A stretch of 64,000 bases of DNA from Clostridia bacterium (GCA_017621885.1 JAGASD010000063.1:99421-163420), one strand, 5' to 3'; shown: positions 8,800-18,186, counted from the first letter of the stretch. Notes: generated by a model from the sequence alone, not told the origin. Numbers and translations: made by a program.

Positions 8800-9591
8800 A
8801 TGGTTGATTCAATTAAATCAGAAAAAATAGTTCAGTTTTTAGACACTGATTTAAAAGATAAAATAAAAATTGAGGTGTATGAAAAAGCAAGCTCAACCAA
8901 CACATTAATCCGCCAAAGGGTAAATGAAATTGAAGAAGGTTTTGTTGTTGTTGCTGAAGAGCAGACTGAAGGCCGTGGAAGATTGGGGCGAAGCTTTTTT
9001 TCACCCGATAAAACAGGGCTTTATATAAGTGTGTTTCTGAAACCGAAAATTGCCCCTCAGGATGCAGCTCTTATTACTATTGCAGCAGCGGTTGCGGTGT
9101 GTGATGCCCTTGAAAAAGCTGGGGCAAACAATCCGCAGATTAAATGGGTGAATGATGTTTTTGTGAATAATAAAAAAGCTTGCGGGATTTTAACGGAGGC
9201 AAGCTTTAACGCTCAAAGCGGTATGCTTGATTATGCAGTTTTGGGTGTCGGGATAAATATGTATGAGCCTGAAGGCGGTTTCCCCGAAGATATTAAAAGC
9301 ATTGCAGGGGCAGTTTTTGCTGAAAAAAATGAAGATTTGCGCAATAGAGTTATTGCATATTTTCTTAATTCGTTTATGTGTTATTACCAAAATCTTTCCG
9401 AGAAGGGTTATTTTGATAAATATATGGAAAAATGCTTTGTTTTAGGTAAGGATATAAATGTTATTTGCGGTGATTCTGTAAGATGTGCAAAGGCGTTGTC
9501 GTTAGACGAGAATTGCGGTTTGTGTGTTGAATACGACAATGGTGAAAAAGCAATTCTGGGCTCCGGGGAAATATCAATAAGAACAAAATGA
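8800..9591 (+). CDS. birA: Biotin--[acetyl-CoA-carboxylase] ligase (monofunctional)
   Basis: Activates biotin with ATP and attaches it to the lysine of biotin carboxyl carrier domains. The biotinyl-AMP loop GRGRLGR follows AEEQTE near residue 52, and KWVNDVFVNNKKACGILTE matches the family's KWPND...KxxGIL block. At 263 residues it lacks the N-terminal winged-helix domain of BirA repressors, so it should be an enzyme only. No target carboxylase gene lies nearby. Confidence 0.92.
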   Translation: MVDSIKSEKIVQFLDTDLKDKIKIEVYEKASSTNTLIRQRVNEIEEGFVVVAEEQTEGRGRLGRSFFSPDKTGLYISVFLKPKIAPQDAALITIAAAVAVCDALEKAGANNPQIKWVNDVFVNNKKACGILTEASFNAQSGMLDYAVLGVGINMYEPEGGFPEDIKSIAGAVFAEKNEDLRNRVIAYFLNSFMCYYQNLSEKGYFDKYMEKCFVLGKDINVICGDSVRCAKALSLDENCGLCVEYDNGEKAILGSGEISIRTK

Positions 9592-9665
9592 CAGCTCTTA
9601 GTCATTTACCACATAAAAACATAGATTTTTTCGTTAAAACAAAAGGGTAAAATTTAATATTGCTA

Positions 9666-9694
9666 TTGCAATTGGTAGAATTCTGTGGTAAAAT
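9666..9694 (+). promoter_or_regulatory. Sigma-A-like promoter
   Basis: TTGCAA, 17 bases, TAAAAT, ~55 bases upstream of the dockerin-bearing hydrolase start. Confidence 0.6.
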
Positions 9695-9749
9695 CAATTC
9701 GTATATATGGTAGTATATAATGCTACGAGTATCGTATAGGAGGATTATT

Positions 9750-11441
9750 ATGAAAGCAACCAAGAAAATTGTTTGCCTCACACTTGCGATTGTGCTTGCA
9801 GGTCTCGCTTTTATTATGCCCGTATCGGCATCCGGCACAACTCCCCTCGTTATTGTTGACGGCTTCAATTCAACAAAGCTTTACAAAGATTTCGGAACTG
9901 AAAACCAGACAGAGGCATTTTTCGGCGATGATACAGACGTCGAAACAATGATTACAGAAGTCGGTGGTGCATTTATCAGCGGATGCATTAAATTCGGTCT
10001 TGCTGATAAGGATTATGAGGCTTTTTCACAGTCCTTTATTCCCACACTTAATAAGTATTTTGAGCCTATCGCTTACAATACAGACGGTACACCCAAGGAC
10101 ACAACAATAGGCTTCTACAGAACAACTGAAGCTATTGCTGATTACTCTGAAGAAGAAAAAGCCGGGCTTACTTCTTTTGCAACAGAAACAGCAAAGGGCT
10201 ACGGCGAAGAAAATACATATAACTTCAGCTATGACTGGAGAGCAGATCCCGTTGAGGTTGCTGAAGAGCTTAATGATTTTATCGGTGAAATCAAGGTTAA
10301 AACAAACTCAAGAAAGGTTAACGTTGTTGCATTGAGCCTTGGTTCTGCAATTGTTCTTGCTTACCTAGCAGAGAATGGCGGAAGTGACATCAACAACCTT
10401 GTTTTCGCTTCTCCCGCATGGCAGGGCACAAGCCTTGTAGGTAACCTTTTCTCAGGCAATGTTGAGCTTGATATTTTTGCAGTTGAAAACTATCTTGTTA
10501 AATCTGCTGACGTAAGCGCAACAACTCATATTGCAGCTTATATTATTTCGTTTATTGCAAGCTATGAAGGTCTTTCACACGAGTATTTCGGTGACCTTAA
10601 TGCAAATCTTCAGGGTGTTCTTCCCTACGTTTACAGAGATTCTCTCATTCCGCTTATGGCAGGTATGCCCGGCTTGTGGGCTCTTGTTCCCGATGAGGAT
10701 TTTGAGGCTGCAAAGGATTTCCTCTTCCCCGAAGGTGTTGACGCTAACCTTGAAGCAATTATTGATAAATATCACGATATTCAGATTGATGCTGAAAATA
10801 TCATAAACGACGCTATGGATGACGGTATGAGATTCGGTATCGTTTTAGGCTACAACCGTCAGATGGTTCCTGTTAATGAGGAATATGAACAGAGCGACGA
10901 GGTTATCGACGTTGTAAATATGAGCGGCGGTGCAACATGTGCATTGTATCTTCAGGCTTATGATGATTGGGGTCAGATTTATAATCAGAAGATTAAAGAC
11001 GGTCACAATCACGTTTCCTGGGATTATAAGATTGATGCTTCAACCTGTATGTTCCCCGAGCAGACTTGGTTCATCAAGAATATGAAGCACGCAGCCTACA
11101 ACCTTCAGGAAGGTACTCTTGACACGGTTCTTTGGCTTCTTAATGCAAAAGAACAGTACACTGTATTCAGTGATAAAGAAAATCATCCTCAGTTCTCTCT
11201 TTACAACACATATAAGAGAAAGGTTACACCTATCGTATTAGAAGGTATTATAGGTGACCTTGATGACAGCGGTGCAGTTAACACTCTTGATGCAAGAATT
11301 GCACTCAAGATTGCTTCAGGCCAGATTATTCCCACAGATGAGCAGCTTCTCTTCGGTGATATTGACGAAGACGGTGAAATCACAACAGTTGATGCAAGAT
11401 GCATCCTTTGTATTGCTGCAGGTGTTCCCTATCAGGTTTGA
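9750..11441 (+). CDS. Secreted LCAT-like alpha/beta hydrolase with C-terminal type I dockerin
   Basis: Starts with a classic signal peptide (KKIVCLTLAIVLAGLAFIMPVSA). The body resembles the lecithin:cholesterol acyltransferase/lipase branch of alpha/beta hydrolases: a PLVIVDG strand-loop near the N-terminus, and VALSLGSA as the probable nucleophile elbow, with Ala in place of the usual first Gly. The last ~62 residues hold two calcium-binding dockerin repeats, DLDDSGAVNTLDAR and DIDEDGEITTVDAR, each followed by a helix, so the protein should dock to a cohesin on a cellulosome-like scaffold. AGGAGG at 9738-9743 selects ATG 9750 over the ATG at 9720. Substrate (lipid, or an ester in plant material) is unknown. 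Confidence 0.88.
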   Translation: MKATKKIVCLTLAIVLAGLAFIMPVSASGTTPLVIVDGFNSTKLYKDFGTENQTEAFFGDDTDVETMITEVGGAFISGCIKFGLADKDYEAFSQSFIPTLNKYFEPIAYNTDGTPKDTTIGFYRTTEAIADYSEEEKAGLTSFATETAKGYGEENTYNFSYDWRADPVEVAEELNDFIGEIKVKTNSRKVNVVALSLGSAIVLAYLAENGGSDINNLVFASPAWQGTSLVGNLFSGNVELDIFAVENYLVKSADVSATTHIAAYIISFIASYEGLSHEYFGDLNANLQGVLPYVYRDSLIPLMAGMPGLWALVPDEDFEAAKDFLFPEGVDANLEAIIDKYHDIQIDAENIINDAMDDGMRFGIVLGYNRQMVPVNEEYEQSDEVIDVVNMSGGATCALYLQAYDDWGQIYNQKIKDGHNHVSWDYKIDASTCMFPEQTWFIKNMKHAAYNLQEGTLDTVLWLLNAKEQYTVFSDKENHPQFSLYNTYKRKVTPIVLEGIIGDLDDSGAVNTLDARIALKIASGQIIPTDEQLLFGDIDEDGEITTVDARCILCIAAGVPYQV

Positions 11442-11462
11442 TGCAAGTTAAATAACTAATAT

Positions 11463-11503
11463 AAAGCCCTCGCAAAGTGTTAAGCTTTGCGAGGGCTTTT
11501 GTG
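11463..11503. terminator. Bidirectional intrinsic terminator
   Basis: AAAGCCCTCGCAAAG / CTTTGCGAGGGCTTTT perfect 15-bp stem between the convergent hydrolase and GH3 genes. Confidence 0.92.
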
Positions 11504-11512
11504 CATTTATTA

Positions 11513-13915
11513 TTACTTTAATTTCATAACAAGATTTATAACGTTTTTTGCAGTTTCCTGCATTTCACCTAAGGTTATTCCGTCAGGCTTTTTATATGTT
11601 TTTAAAAGAGTACCGTCACTTATTTTAGGATAAGCTCTTCTGCCGCCGGGCATAAGCACGTCAACACCGGCTCTTACACGGTAAGCGTTTGCTCTGATGG
11701 AGGGGAATTCGGGGCTGTTGGTGTATTGCATCCACCAATCGGTCATTACAAGACCTTCAAATCCCCATTCTTTTCTTAAAATAAGATTGCAAAGCTCATA
11801 GTTGTAATGTGCCCACACACCGTTGATTTTGTTGTATGAAGTCATAATTGTATGGGGTGAGCCTTCTTTGACGCATATTTCAAAGCCTTTAAGATAAATT
11901 TCACGCAATGCTCTCTGCGAAAGCCTGGAATCGTTGCTGTTTCGGTTAGTTTCCTGGTTGTTGCAAGCAAAGTGCTTGGGACACGCGGCAACGCCTTGAC
12001 TTTGTATACCCTTAATAACAGCTGCACCGACTTTGCCGGTTAAAAACGGGTCTTCGGAATAATATTCGAAATTACGTCCGCAAAGGGGATTTCTGTGAAT
12101 GTTAAGTCCCGGTCCTAAAAGGATATCGGAGCCTTTTTCTTTCATTTCGCTGCCAACGAGCCGATATAATTCAAATGCAAGGTCGGTGTTCCACATACAA
12201 GCAAGCGCTGTGCCCGAGGGCAAAAGTGAACAACAGGATAATAAGCGTATTCCGGAGGGCCCGTCTGTGGTTGTGATGGGTGCAATGCCCTTGTCACGCA
12301 AAGAGGGGAGCACACCGCCCATTACACCTGCGTTGCCTTTCGCACCTAAGGGGCTGTTCATAACATAAGCACCGCGGCTTATGGCTTCAAGCTCCTTTGT
12401 TGACAACTGTGCAACAAATTCATCCAATGTATTTTTTCCGTATTTTACATCGCGGAGCCTGATACCTTTGTTGCCGGTATAACCGTAATCGGAAGGAAGG
12501 TTATCAAGAATAATCTTTTTAAGGTCTGTTTTATTTGTGGTGACGGGAATGTCTTTTCCGTCTTTACCGAGGATGTTGAATTCTGTTACGGGAGCGCCAA
12601 CCTGAGTCAATTGTTCCAATACCATTGTTTTTTCAATATTTAAGGTGAAAACAACTTCTGTGTTGCGGCAATCAGTACCGAGATGAAAATTATATTTGCC
12701 TTTTTCTAAAACGTAAGCGTTGGGGTGACCTGTTACACCGCTGTCATCAAATGAAGCAAAGGTGTAATAGGGGATTTCAATTGTAACCTCAGTATATTCG
12801 TCTTTTTTTAAGACGTCTGTTTTGTAAAAACCGCAAAGAACCTTCTCGGGGTTTCCTAATTCACCCCGGGGCTTTTCAACATAAATCTGTATAACGTCCT
12901 TACCTGCATAATCAGAAATACAGGTAGCTTTAACAACAAGAGAAACGGTGGTGTCGGCAACGTCGCCTTCAATAAATTCTCTGTTGAATTTTGAATATCC
13001 GAGACCAAAGCCGAAGGGATATAAAACAGAATCCTTCTTAAAGGTTTCAAAATAACGGTAGCCAACGTAAACGTCTTCGTAATAATTGTTATACTCTCTG
13101 TTGCCGAAATTATTTGATGAAGGGTAGCTTGAATAGGATTCGGCAATTGTATCGGAAAGTCTGCCGGAAGGTTCTTTGTCGCCTAAGATAACGTCTGCAA
13201 GGGCATTGCCGCTTTCCATACCGCCTTGCCACGGGATAAGAATTGCAGAATTACCTTTGAGCAAATCCTTTTCCCATTGCATATCAATAATTGAACCGAT
13301 ATCAAGAACGATAATCGTGTTTTTAAATGCCTCACTCACTCTTGAAATCAAGGATTTTTCTTCTTCTGTTAAGAAATAACTGCCGGGGGTAAGGGTGTTT
13401 TCACGGTCTTCACCTGCGGCTCTGCCGATTACAACAATTGCATAGTCGGACTTTTTTGCAGCCTCGCTAATTACATTTGTTTCAATGGGCATTTCTTCAT
13501 AGTAATGCGGCCAATGTCCCCAGAAGCCGTGGTCGGGTGTGTTTTCAACACACCATTTGGAATAAATCCCGGCTAACTCCTTGTTAATTTTAGCGCCGTT
13601 GTTATAAAGACCCTGCATAAGGCTTACGGTGTAAGGCTTAACAACGTCACCGCCTGAGCCGTAACCGACAAAAATATAATCATTCTGCACTCTGCCGAAA
13701 ACGGAGATTTCACAATCTCTTGAAACGGGTAAAACGTTGTCGTTGCGGAGCAAAACAGTACCTTCAGCGGCGGCACTTCTGAGAAGCTCGGGCATACCCT
13801 CGGTAACGTCCTTAGACAAATTGTCGGTAGCCATTGCTTCATTCTGACCTAATCTGTTTATAACCTTGCCGACAGCGTTAAATACTTTTCGCTTGAGTTT
13901 TTCATCGGAGTTCAT
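11513..13915 (-). CDS. Glycoside hydrolase family 3, circularly permuted beta-glucosidase
   Basis: Predicted intracellular beta-glucosidase acting on cello-oligosaccharides or related glucosides. The usual GH3 order is reversed: the (alpha/beta)6 C-domain comes first (about 40-310, with IVVIGRAAGEDREN), then a fibronectin-III-like domain (about 315-430), and last the TIM-barrel domain that carries DGPSGIRLL, the KHFACNNQE block and the nucleophile D726 in VMTDWWM. This permuted order is known from Ruminococcus albus and Butyrivibrio enzymes, so it is genuine rather than an assembly error. No signal peptide. It has its own consensus promoter in the divergent region at 13.9-14.0 kb. Confidence 0.93.
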   Translation of the reverse strand: MNSDEKLKRKVFNAVGKVINRLGQNEAMATDNLSKDVTEGMPELLRSAAAEGTVLLRNDNVLPVSRDCEISVFGRVQNDYIFVGYGSGGDVVKPYTVSLMQGLYNNGAKINKELAGIYSKWCVENTPDHGFWGHWPHYYEEMPIETNVISEAAKKSDYAIVVIGRAAGEDRENTLTPGSYFLTEEEKSLISRVSEAFKNTIIVLDIGSIIDMQWEKDLLKGNSAILIPWQGGMESGNALADVILGDKEPSGRLSDTIAESYSSYPSSNNFGNREYNNYYEDVYVGYRYFETFKKDSVLYPFGFGLGYSKFNREFIEGDVADTTVSLVVKATCISDYAGKDVIQIYVEKPRGELGNPEKVLCGFYKTDVLKKDEYTEVTIEIPYYTFASFDDSGVTGHPNAYVLEKGKYNFHLGTDCRNTEVVFTLNIEKTMVLEQLTQVGAPVTEFNILGKDGKDIPVTTNKTDLKKIILDNLPSDYGYTGNKGIRLRDVKYGKNTLDEFVAQLSTKELEAISRGAYVMNSPLGAKGNAGVMGGVLPSLRDKGIAPITTTDGPSGIRLLSCCSLLPSGTALACMWNTDLAFELYRLVGSEMKEKGSDILLGPGLNIHRNPLCGRNFEYYSEDPFLTGKVGAAVIKGIQSQGVAACPKHFACNNQETNRNSNDSRLSQRALREIYLKGFEICVKEGSPHTIMTSYNKINGVWAHYNYELCNLILRKEWGFEGLVMTDWWMQYTNSPEFPSIRANAYRVRAGVDVLMPGGRRAYPKISDGTLLKTYKKPDGITLGEMQETAKNVINLVMKLK

Positions 13916-13944
13916 AATCTTTCCCCCTTATATATACTAAAACA

Positions 13945-13973
13945 ATTATATTATTTTTATATGTAACGGTCAA
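13945..13973 (-). promoter_or_regulatory. Promoter of the GH3 gene
   Basis: Reverse strand TTGACC, 17 bases, TATAAT, 30 bases upstream of the start codon. Confidence 0.85.
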
Positions 13974-14004
13974 TGGTATTGATAAAAAGCGAGTTAAATA
14001 AAAG

Positions 14005-14033
14005 TTGAAAAATATATTGAAATATGTTACATT
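14005..14033 (+). promoter_or_regulatory. Promoter of the fibronectin-repeat protein
   Basis: TTGAAA, 17 bases, TACATT, just ahead of the GGAGG ribosome site at 14041. Confidence 0.6.
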
Positions 14034-14053
14034 GTATTTAGGAGGTTGATAAT

Positions 14054-15601
14054 ATGAAAAAAATCAGTTTGATTTTGGCATTAGTTTTAATACTTAACGT
14101 TTTTTCCTGCGTTGTTGTATCAGCGGAAGATGTCGGTGACTTTGCAAGAGCAACTGCGGCCACAAGCAGAACGGTTCACCTCACGGGCATTTCAAATGCA
14201 ACGGGCGGAATTTACGTTAAATGGAATGTAATCAGCGGCGCAACAGGCTACAGAGTATATAAACGCGGCGCAGGTGAAAATACGTGGACGTATTTAACAA
14301 CCGTTAATACTACAAGCTATACCGATAACAGAGTTGTAAGCGGCAACTATTACAGATACACAGTAAGGGCAACCTTCACAAACGGCTATGGCGGTTATGA
14401 AAGCGGCCTTTACATAAAGCGTCTTGTAAACCCCTATTCAATTAAAGCAACAAATGATGCATTTGGTGTGACTGTTACGTGGGGCAAGGTTAACGGAGCA
14501 TCATCTTACTACGTTTACAGACGTGCTTCCGGTCAGACCTCGTGGACACGTGTTGCTTCTGTTACGGCAACAAGCTTTGCGGATAAAAACGTTGTAAACG
14601 GTGTTTATTATAAATACACAGTAAGAGCAGTCAGCGGAAGCACATTGAGTTATTTCTATGATGGCTCACTTGTGAAATGTGTTGCCGCACCTAAGGTTTC
14701 AAAGCTTACTGCAGGCACAAACAGCGTTACCGTTACATGGAATGCAGTAAGCGGAGCAAACAGCTATAGAGTTTACAGACGTAGTGCAGGTCAGACGAGC
14801 TGGACATATCTTGCAACAGTTACCGCAACCGGCTATGTTGATACAAAGGTTGTAAAAAACAACTATTACAGATACACAGTAAGAGCGCAGTCCGGTAACT
14901 ATATGAGCGGATTCTTTGCAGACGGTCCCGTTGTTAAATTCACGGGTTCTGAGGGCGGATCACAGCAAATGACTTCAGAGCAAATTCTGAATTTGTATAA
15001 AAACGCAGTTAGCGGTGTTAAAGTGAACGGTAAAGCGGGTTATACAAAGAAAAGCTGGGAGAGCATTAATAACGTTTATGTATCAAATCCGAGCTTGAGC
15101 AGCATTTATGAGGATCTTCTGATGGATTTTGTCACAACTGAAGCCGATGCAGAATCATACGTATTCGCTAAAGGTACTCAGGATGCAAAAGACGCATTCC
15201 CCGGTTGCGGTGCAACTCTTTCACAAATTAAAAATATAACCTGTACAGAATCGGGCGGAAACTACGTCGTTAAAATTCAGATGAAGTCCCAGACTAACCC
15301 AAGAAGAACAGACACAAGCGGTGTTGCTACAATGTCAGGTAACGTTCTTTATTATGAGGATTTACGCGATTCATTTAACGATCCGGAAATTTCAAGCTTG
15401 ATAAACAGAATAAACACCTGCAGTGTTACCTATGAAGATTTTGTGATTGAAGCAAAAATCACAAAGGATGGTAAATTTATCAGCGTTTCCGAATATGCAA
15501 AAACTGATACCAAAGTTGGCCTGAATATGGTTAGTATTGGTAATCTTGATACTGAAATCAATATGAATCTGTACACGTCTTACACTAATTTTAAATATTA
15601 A
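14054..15601 (+). CDS. Secreted protein with three fibronectin-III-like repeats and a C-terminal domain shared with the 7.7-kb gene
   Basis: Signal peptide (ISLILALVLILNVFSCVVVSA), then three ~85-residue fibronectin-like repeats from about 40 to 300, each with the pattern VTWNxVSGAxxYRVYRR...TSWTYLATV...YYRYTVRA. Such repeats usually act as spacers or binding modules in surface proteins. The final ~200 residues begin at MTSEQILNLYKNAVSGVKV and contain QIKNITCTESGGNYVVKIQ, matching in order and motif the C-terminal domain of the serine-rich protein at 7.7 kb. No catalytic signature seen. Substrate or ligand unknown. Confidence 0.85.
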   Translation: MKKISLILALVLILNVFSCVVVSAEDVGDFARATAATSRTVHLTGISNATGGIYVKWNVISGATGYRVYKRGAGENTWTYLTTVNTTSYTDNRVVSGNYYRYTVRATFTNGYGGYESGLYIKRLVNPYSIKATNDAFGVTVTWGKVNGASSYYVYRRASGQTSWTRVASVTATSFADKNVVNGVYYKYTVRAVSGSTLSYFYDGSLVKCVAAPKVSKLTAGTNSVTVTWNAVSGANSYRVYRRSAGQTSWTYLATVTATGYVDTKVVKNNYYRYTVRAQSGNYMSGFFADGPVVKFTGSEGGSQQMTSEQILNLYKNAVSGVKVNGKAGYTKKSWESINNVYVSNPSLSSIYEDLLMDFVTTEADAESYVFAKGTQDAKDAFPGCGATLSQIKNITCTESGGNYVVKIQMKSQTNPRRTDTSGVATMSGNVLYYEDLRDSFNDPEISSLINRINTCSVTYEDFVIEAKITKDGKFISVSEYAKTDTKVGLNMVSIGNLDTEINMNLYTSYTNFKY

Positions 15602-15610
15602 GAAAACAAC

Positions 15611-15643
15611 CAAGGCAGCCCTTTTCAGCTGCCTTGTGTTTTA
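15611..15643 (+). terminator. Intrinsic terminator
   Basis: AAGGCAGC/GCTGCCTT stem followed by a T-rich run, after the fibronectin-repeat gene. Confidence 0.8.
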
Positions 15644-15673
15644 GTGAAGAGTGAATAGTTAATAGTGAATAAG

Positions 15674-15707
15674 TAAAAATTCCGTGCACATTTGTGCACG
15701 GAATTTT
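15674..15707 (-). terminator. Terminator of tRNA-Thr
   Basis: AATTCCGTGCAC/GTGCACGGAATT stem with flanking A and T runs; immediately beyond the CCA end of the leftward tRNA gene. Confidence 0.85.
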
Positions 15708-15783
<76 letters not shown>

Positions 15784-15802
15784 ACTTATTCAAGCAAAAG
15801 AT

Positions 15803-15831
15803 ATTATACATATTATAAGCGTGATTGTCAA
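15803..15831 (-). promoter_or_regulatory. Promoter of tRNA-Thr
   Basis: Reverse strand TTGACA, 17 bases, TATAAT: exact consensus, 20 bases before the tRNA 5' end. Confidence 0.9.
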
Positions 15832-15864
15832 GTTTTTTAATGTAAAAATAATTTTTATCATCCG

Positions 15865-15893
15865 TTGTAATGCCGGTGCTTGTCTGCTATAAT
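15865..15893 (+). promoter_or_regulatory. Promoter of rsmE-rsmF
   Basis: TTGTAA, 17 bases, TATAAT, followed by AAAGGA and the rsmE start. Confidence 0.75.
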
Positions 15894-15916
15894 TATTTAT
15901 CAAAGGATGTGTTACA

Positions 15917-16669
15917 ATGCATAATTTTTTTGTTGATGAAAATATGCGCCAAGAGGATGTTTATTACATAACCGACGCTGATTTTAACCATATAAAAAAT
16001 GTTTTAAGGATGAAGACGGGCGACCAATTTCTCGTAAGCTGTGGTTCGAAAAGCGACTTGTGTGTTCTTGACTCTTTTACAGAAGACTCCGTTATTGCTA
16101 AAATTACCGAAGAAAATTATCAGGATACAAGTTTAAGTGTTAAGCTTTATCTTTTTCAGGGGCTTCCCAAAAGCGATAAAATGGAGCTTGTTATTCAAAA
16201 GGCAGTTGAGCTTGGTGTTGAGGGGATATTTCCCGTTGAAATGAACAGATGCGTTGTTAAAATTGATGATAAAAAGAAAAAAAGTAAGCAATCACGCTGG
16301 CAGGCTATTTCAGAAAGTGCCGCAAAGCAGAGCAAACGCACAATAATTCCGGAGGTTTTTGATATTTTATCATACAAACAGGCTATGGAAAAAGCAAAGG
16401 AAATGGACGTTTTTATTGTTCCTTATGAGAATAAAGATGGAATGAAGGCCACCAAAAATGCACTTTCTGAAATCAAAAAAGGAATGTCGGTTGGTATACT
16501 TATCGGTCCGGAAGGCGGTTTTGATGAAAAAGAAATTGCAATGGCAGAGGCTGTGGGCGGTCTTACGGTTTCTTTGGGGAAACGTATTCTGCGTACGGAA
16601 ACTGCGGCAATTACAGCACTTTCTATGTGTATGCTTTATGCTGAAATGAACATTGAGGACGTTGAATAA
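15917..16669 (+). CDS. rsmE: 16S rRNA (uracil-1498-N3)-methyltransferase
   Basis: SPOUT-class enzyme that methylates U1498 of 16S rRNA using S-adenosylmethionine. An N-terminal PUA-like region (to about 70) is followed by the knotted catalytic domain with KMELVIQKAVELGV, ILIGPEGGF and the C-terminal signature LGKRILRTETAAI. The 250-residue length is typical. The stop codon overlaps the rsmF start by one base (TAATG), so two 16S-modifying enzymes are co-translated. Confidence 0.95.
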   Translation: MHNFFVDENMRQEDVYYITDADFNHIKNVLRMKTGDQFLVSCGSKSDLCVLDSFTEDSVIAKITEENYQDTSLSVKLYLFQGLPKSDKMELVIQKAVELGVEGIFPVEMNRCVVKIDDKKKKSKQSRWQAISESAAKQSKRTIIPEVFDILSYKQAMEKAKEMDVFIVPYENKDGMKATKNALSEIKKGMSVGILIGPEGGFDEKEIAMAEAVGGLTVSLGKRILRTETAAITALSMCMLYAEMNIEDVE

Positions 16670-18024
16670 TGAAAGCTTTACCCGAAAAATTTGCCGAGAG
16701 AATGAAGGTTCTTTTAGGCAATGAGTTTGATGATTACGTTAATGCATTGAGTGAAAAGCCCGTAAGGGCATTCCGCGTTAATACGGATAAAATTTCACTT
16801 GAAGAATTTGAGAAAATCAATCCTTTCAATTCAGAAAAAATACCGTACGTTGAAAACGGATTTTATTTTGAAGATGAAAAAATCGGTAACCATCCCTATC
16901 ACCACGCAGGTATGATTTACGTTCAGGAGCCGGGTGCAATGGCACCTGCAGAGTGCGTTGATTTGGAGCCGAATTGGTGTGTTCTCGATATGTGCTCCGC
17001 TCCCGGTGGTAAAAGCAGTCAGCTTAAAAATAAGCTTGGCGAAGACGGCTTTTTGGTTTCGAATGAAATTATTCCTTCCCGTTGTAAAATCCTTACGGGT
17101 AACGTTGAAAGACTTGGTCTGAAAAACGTTGTGACTACCTGTATGGATACAAAAAGAATTGCAAAAATATTCCCCGAAGCCTTTGATTTTGTTATGGTTG
17201 ATGCGCCCTGCTCAGGGGAGGGAATGTTCAGAAAAGAAGAGATTGCCATTGACGAGTGGAGCGAAGAAAATGTAAAAAACTGCGCTCAAAGACAAAAGGA
17301 AATTCTTGGAAATGCAGTGAAATGCCTTAAAAACGGCGGTTTCATAGTGTATGCAACCTGCACTTTTTCTTTAGAAGAGAATGAAATGGTTATTGATGAT
17401 TTTCTTAATAATCACCCCGATTTTGAGCTTGTAAGAGTAAAAAAATCTGTTGAAAAAAGCACTTGCGACGGCGTGTTTTTTGATGGCTGCAAATGTGAAA
17501 ACATAAGCTTTGCGCGTAGGTTTTACCCTCACAAAAACAAGGGGGAAGGGCAGTTTATGGCGGTGCTTCACAACAAAAATACCCTCTATGAAAATGCATC
17601 ATTTAAAAAGAAAAATACTCTCAAAATTGATAAAATTGTTTATGATTTTCTTGATGATACATTAACCTCCTATAAGCGTGAAAATGTGTTGATGCACAAG
17701 GGAAACCCTGTTTACAGAAAGCCTGATTTTTCAGTTGAAAACGCGGTTGTTTTTTCTTGCGGAATAACAATTGGTGAAATAAGAAAAAACTACATTCAGC
17801 CCCATCATCAATTCTTTATGGGTATGGGCGATTTGTTCAAAAGAAAAATTGAGCTTTCTCCCGAGAGTGATGAATTGAAGAAATATCTTCACGGTGAAGA
17901 GTTTTCGACGGATTGCCAGAACGGCTGGGCGGTGGTTACCACAGGCGGTTGTTCCGTCGGTGGGGTTAAAGTAGTAAACGGCAGAGCCAAAAATCATTAC
18001 CCTAAGGGGTTGAGAATAAAATAA
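16669..18024 (+). CDS. rsmF: 16S rRNA m5C methyltransferase, NOL1/NOP2/Sun family (RsmF/YebU type)
   Basis: SAM-dependent rRNA cytosine-C5 methyltransferase. Motifs: DMCSAPGGKSSQL (SAM binding), VDAPCSGEGMFRKE (motif IV with the PCSGEG cysteine) and ATCTFSLEENE (motif VI with the catalytic TC cysteine). The ~150-residue C-terminal extension after the Rossmann core, ending in a basic PUA-like region, fits the RsmF rather than the RsmB branch, which has an N-terminal NusB domain absent here. Exact target position is inferred from family. Confidence 0.9.
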   Translation: MKALPEKFAERMKVLLGNEFDDYVNALSEKPVRAFRVNTDKISLEEFEKINPFNSEKIPYVENGFYFEDEKIGNHPYHHAGMIYVQEPGAMAPAECVDLEPNWCVLDMCSAPGGKSSQLKNKLGEDGFLVSNEIIPSRCKILTGNVERLGLKNVVTTCMDTKRIAKIFPEAFDFVMVDAPCSGEGMFRKEEIAIDEWSEENVKNCAQRQKEILGNAVKCLKNGGFIVYATCTFSLEENEMVIDDFLNNHPDFELVRVKKSVEKSTCDGVFFDGCKCENISFARRFYPHKNKGEGQFMAVLHNKNTLYENASFKKKNTLKIDKIVYDFLDDTLTSYKRENVLMHKGNPVYRKPDFSVENAVVFSCGITIGEIRKNYIQPHHQFFMGMGDLFKRKIELSPESDELKKYLHGEEFSTDCQNGWAVVTTGGCSVGGVKVVNGRAKNHYPKGLRIK

Positions 18025-18029
18025 TTTAA

Positions 18030-18068
18030 ATGCCTTGCTTTTCGTTAAGACAAGGCATTATTTTTTTC
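18030..18068 (+). terminator. Intrinsic terminator
   Basis: ATGCCTTG/CAAGGCAT stem followed by seven T residues after rsmF. Confidence 0.88.
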
Positions 18069-18186
18069 TGTTTTTTAATAAAAAATGCTCCGTTGGTATT
18101 CCATTTTTTTTATATATATGATATACTCTAATAAATATATTTATAATAGGAAAATTGGGTACTTGTGTATTGAAAGGACGCTTTTA

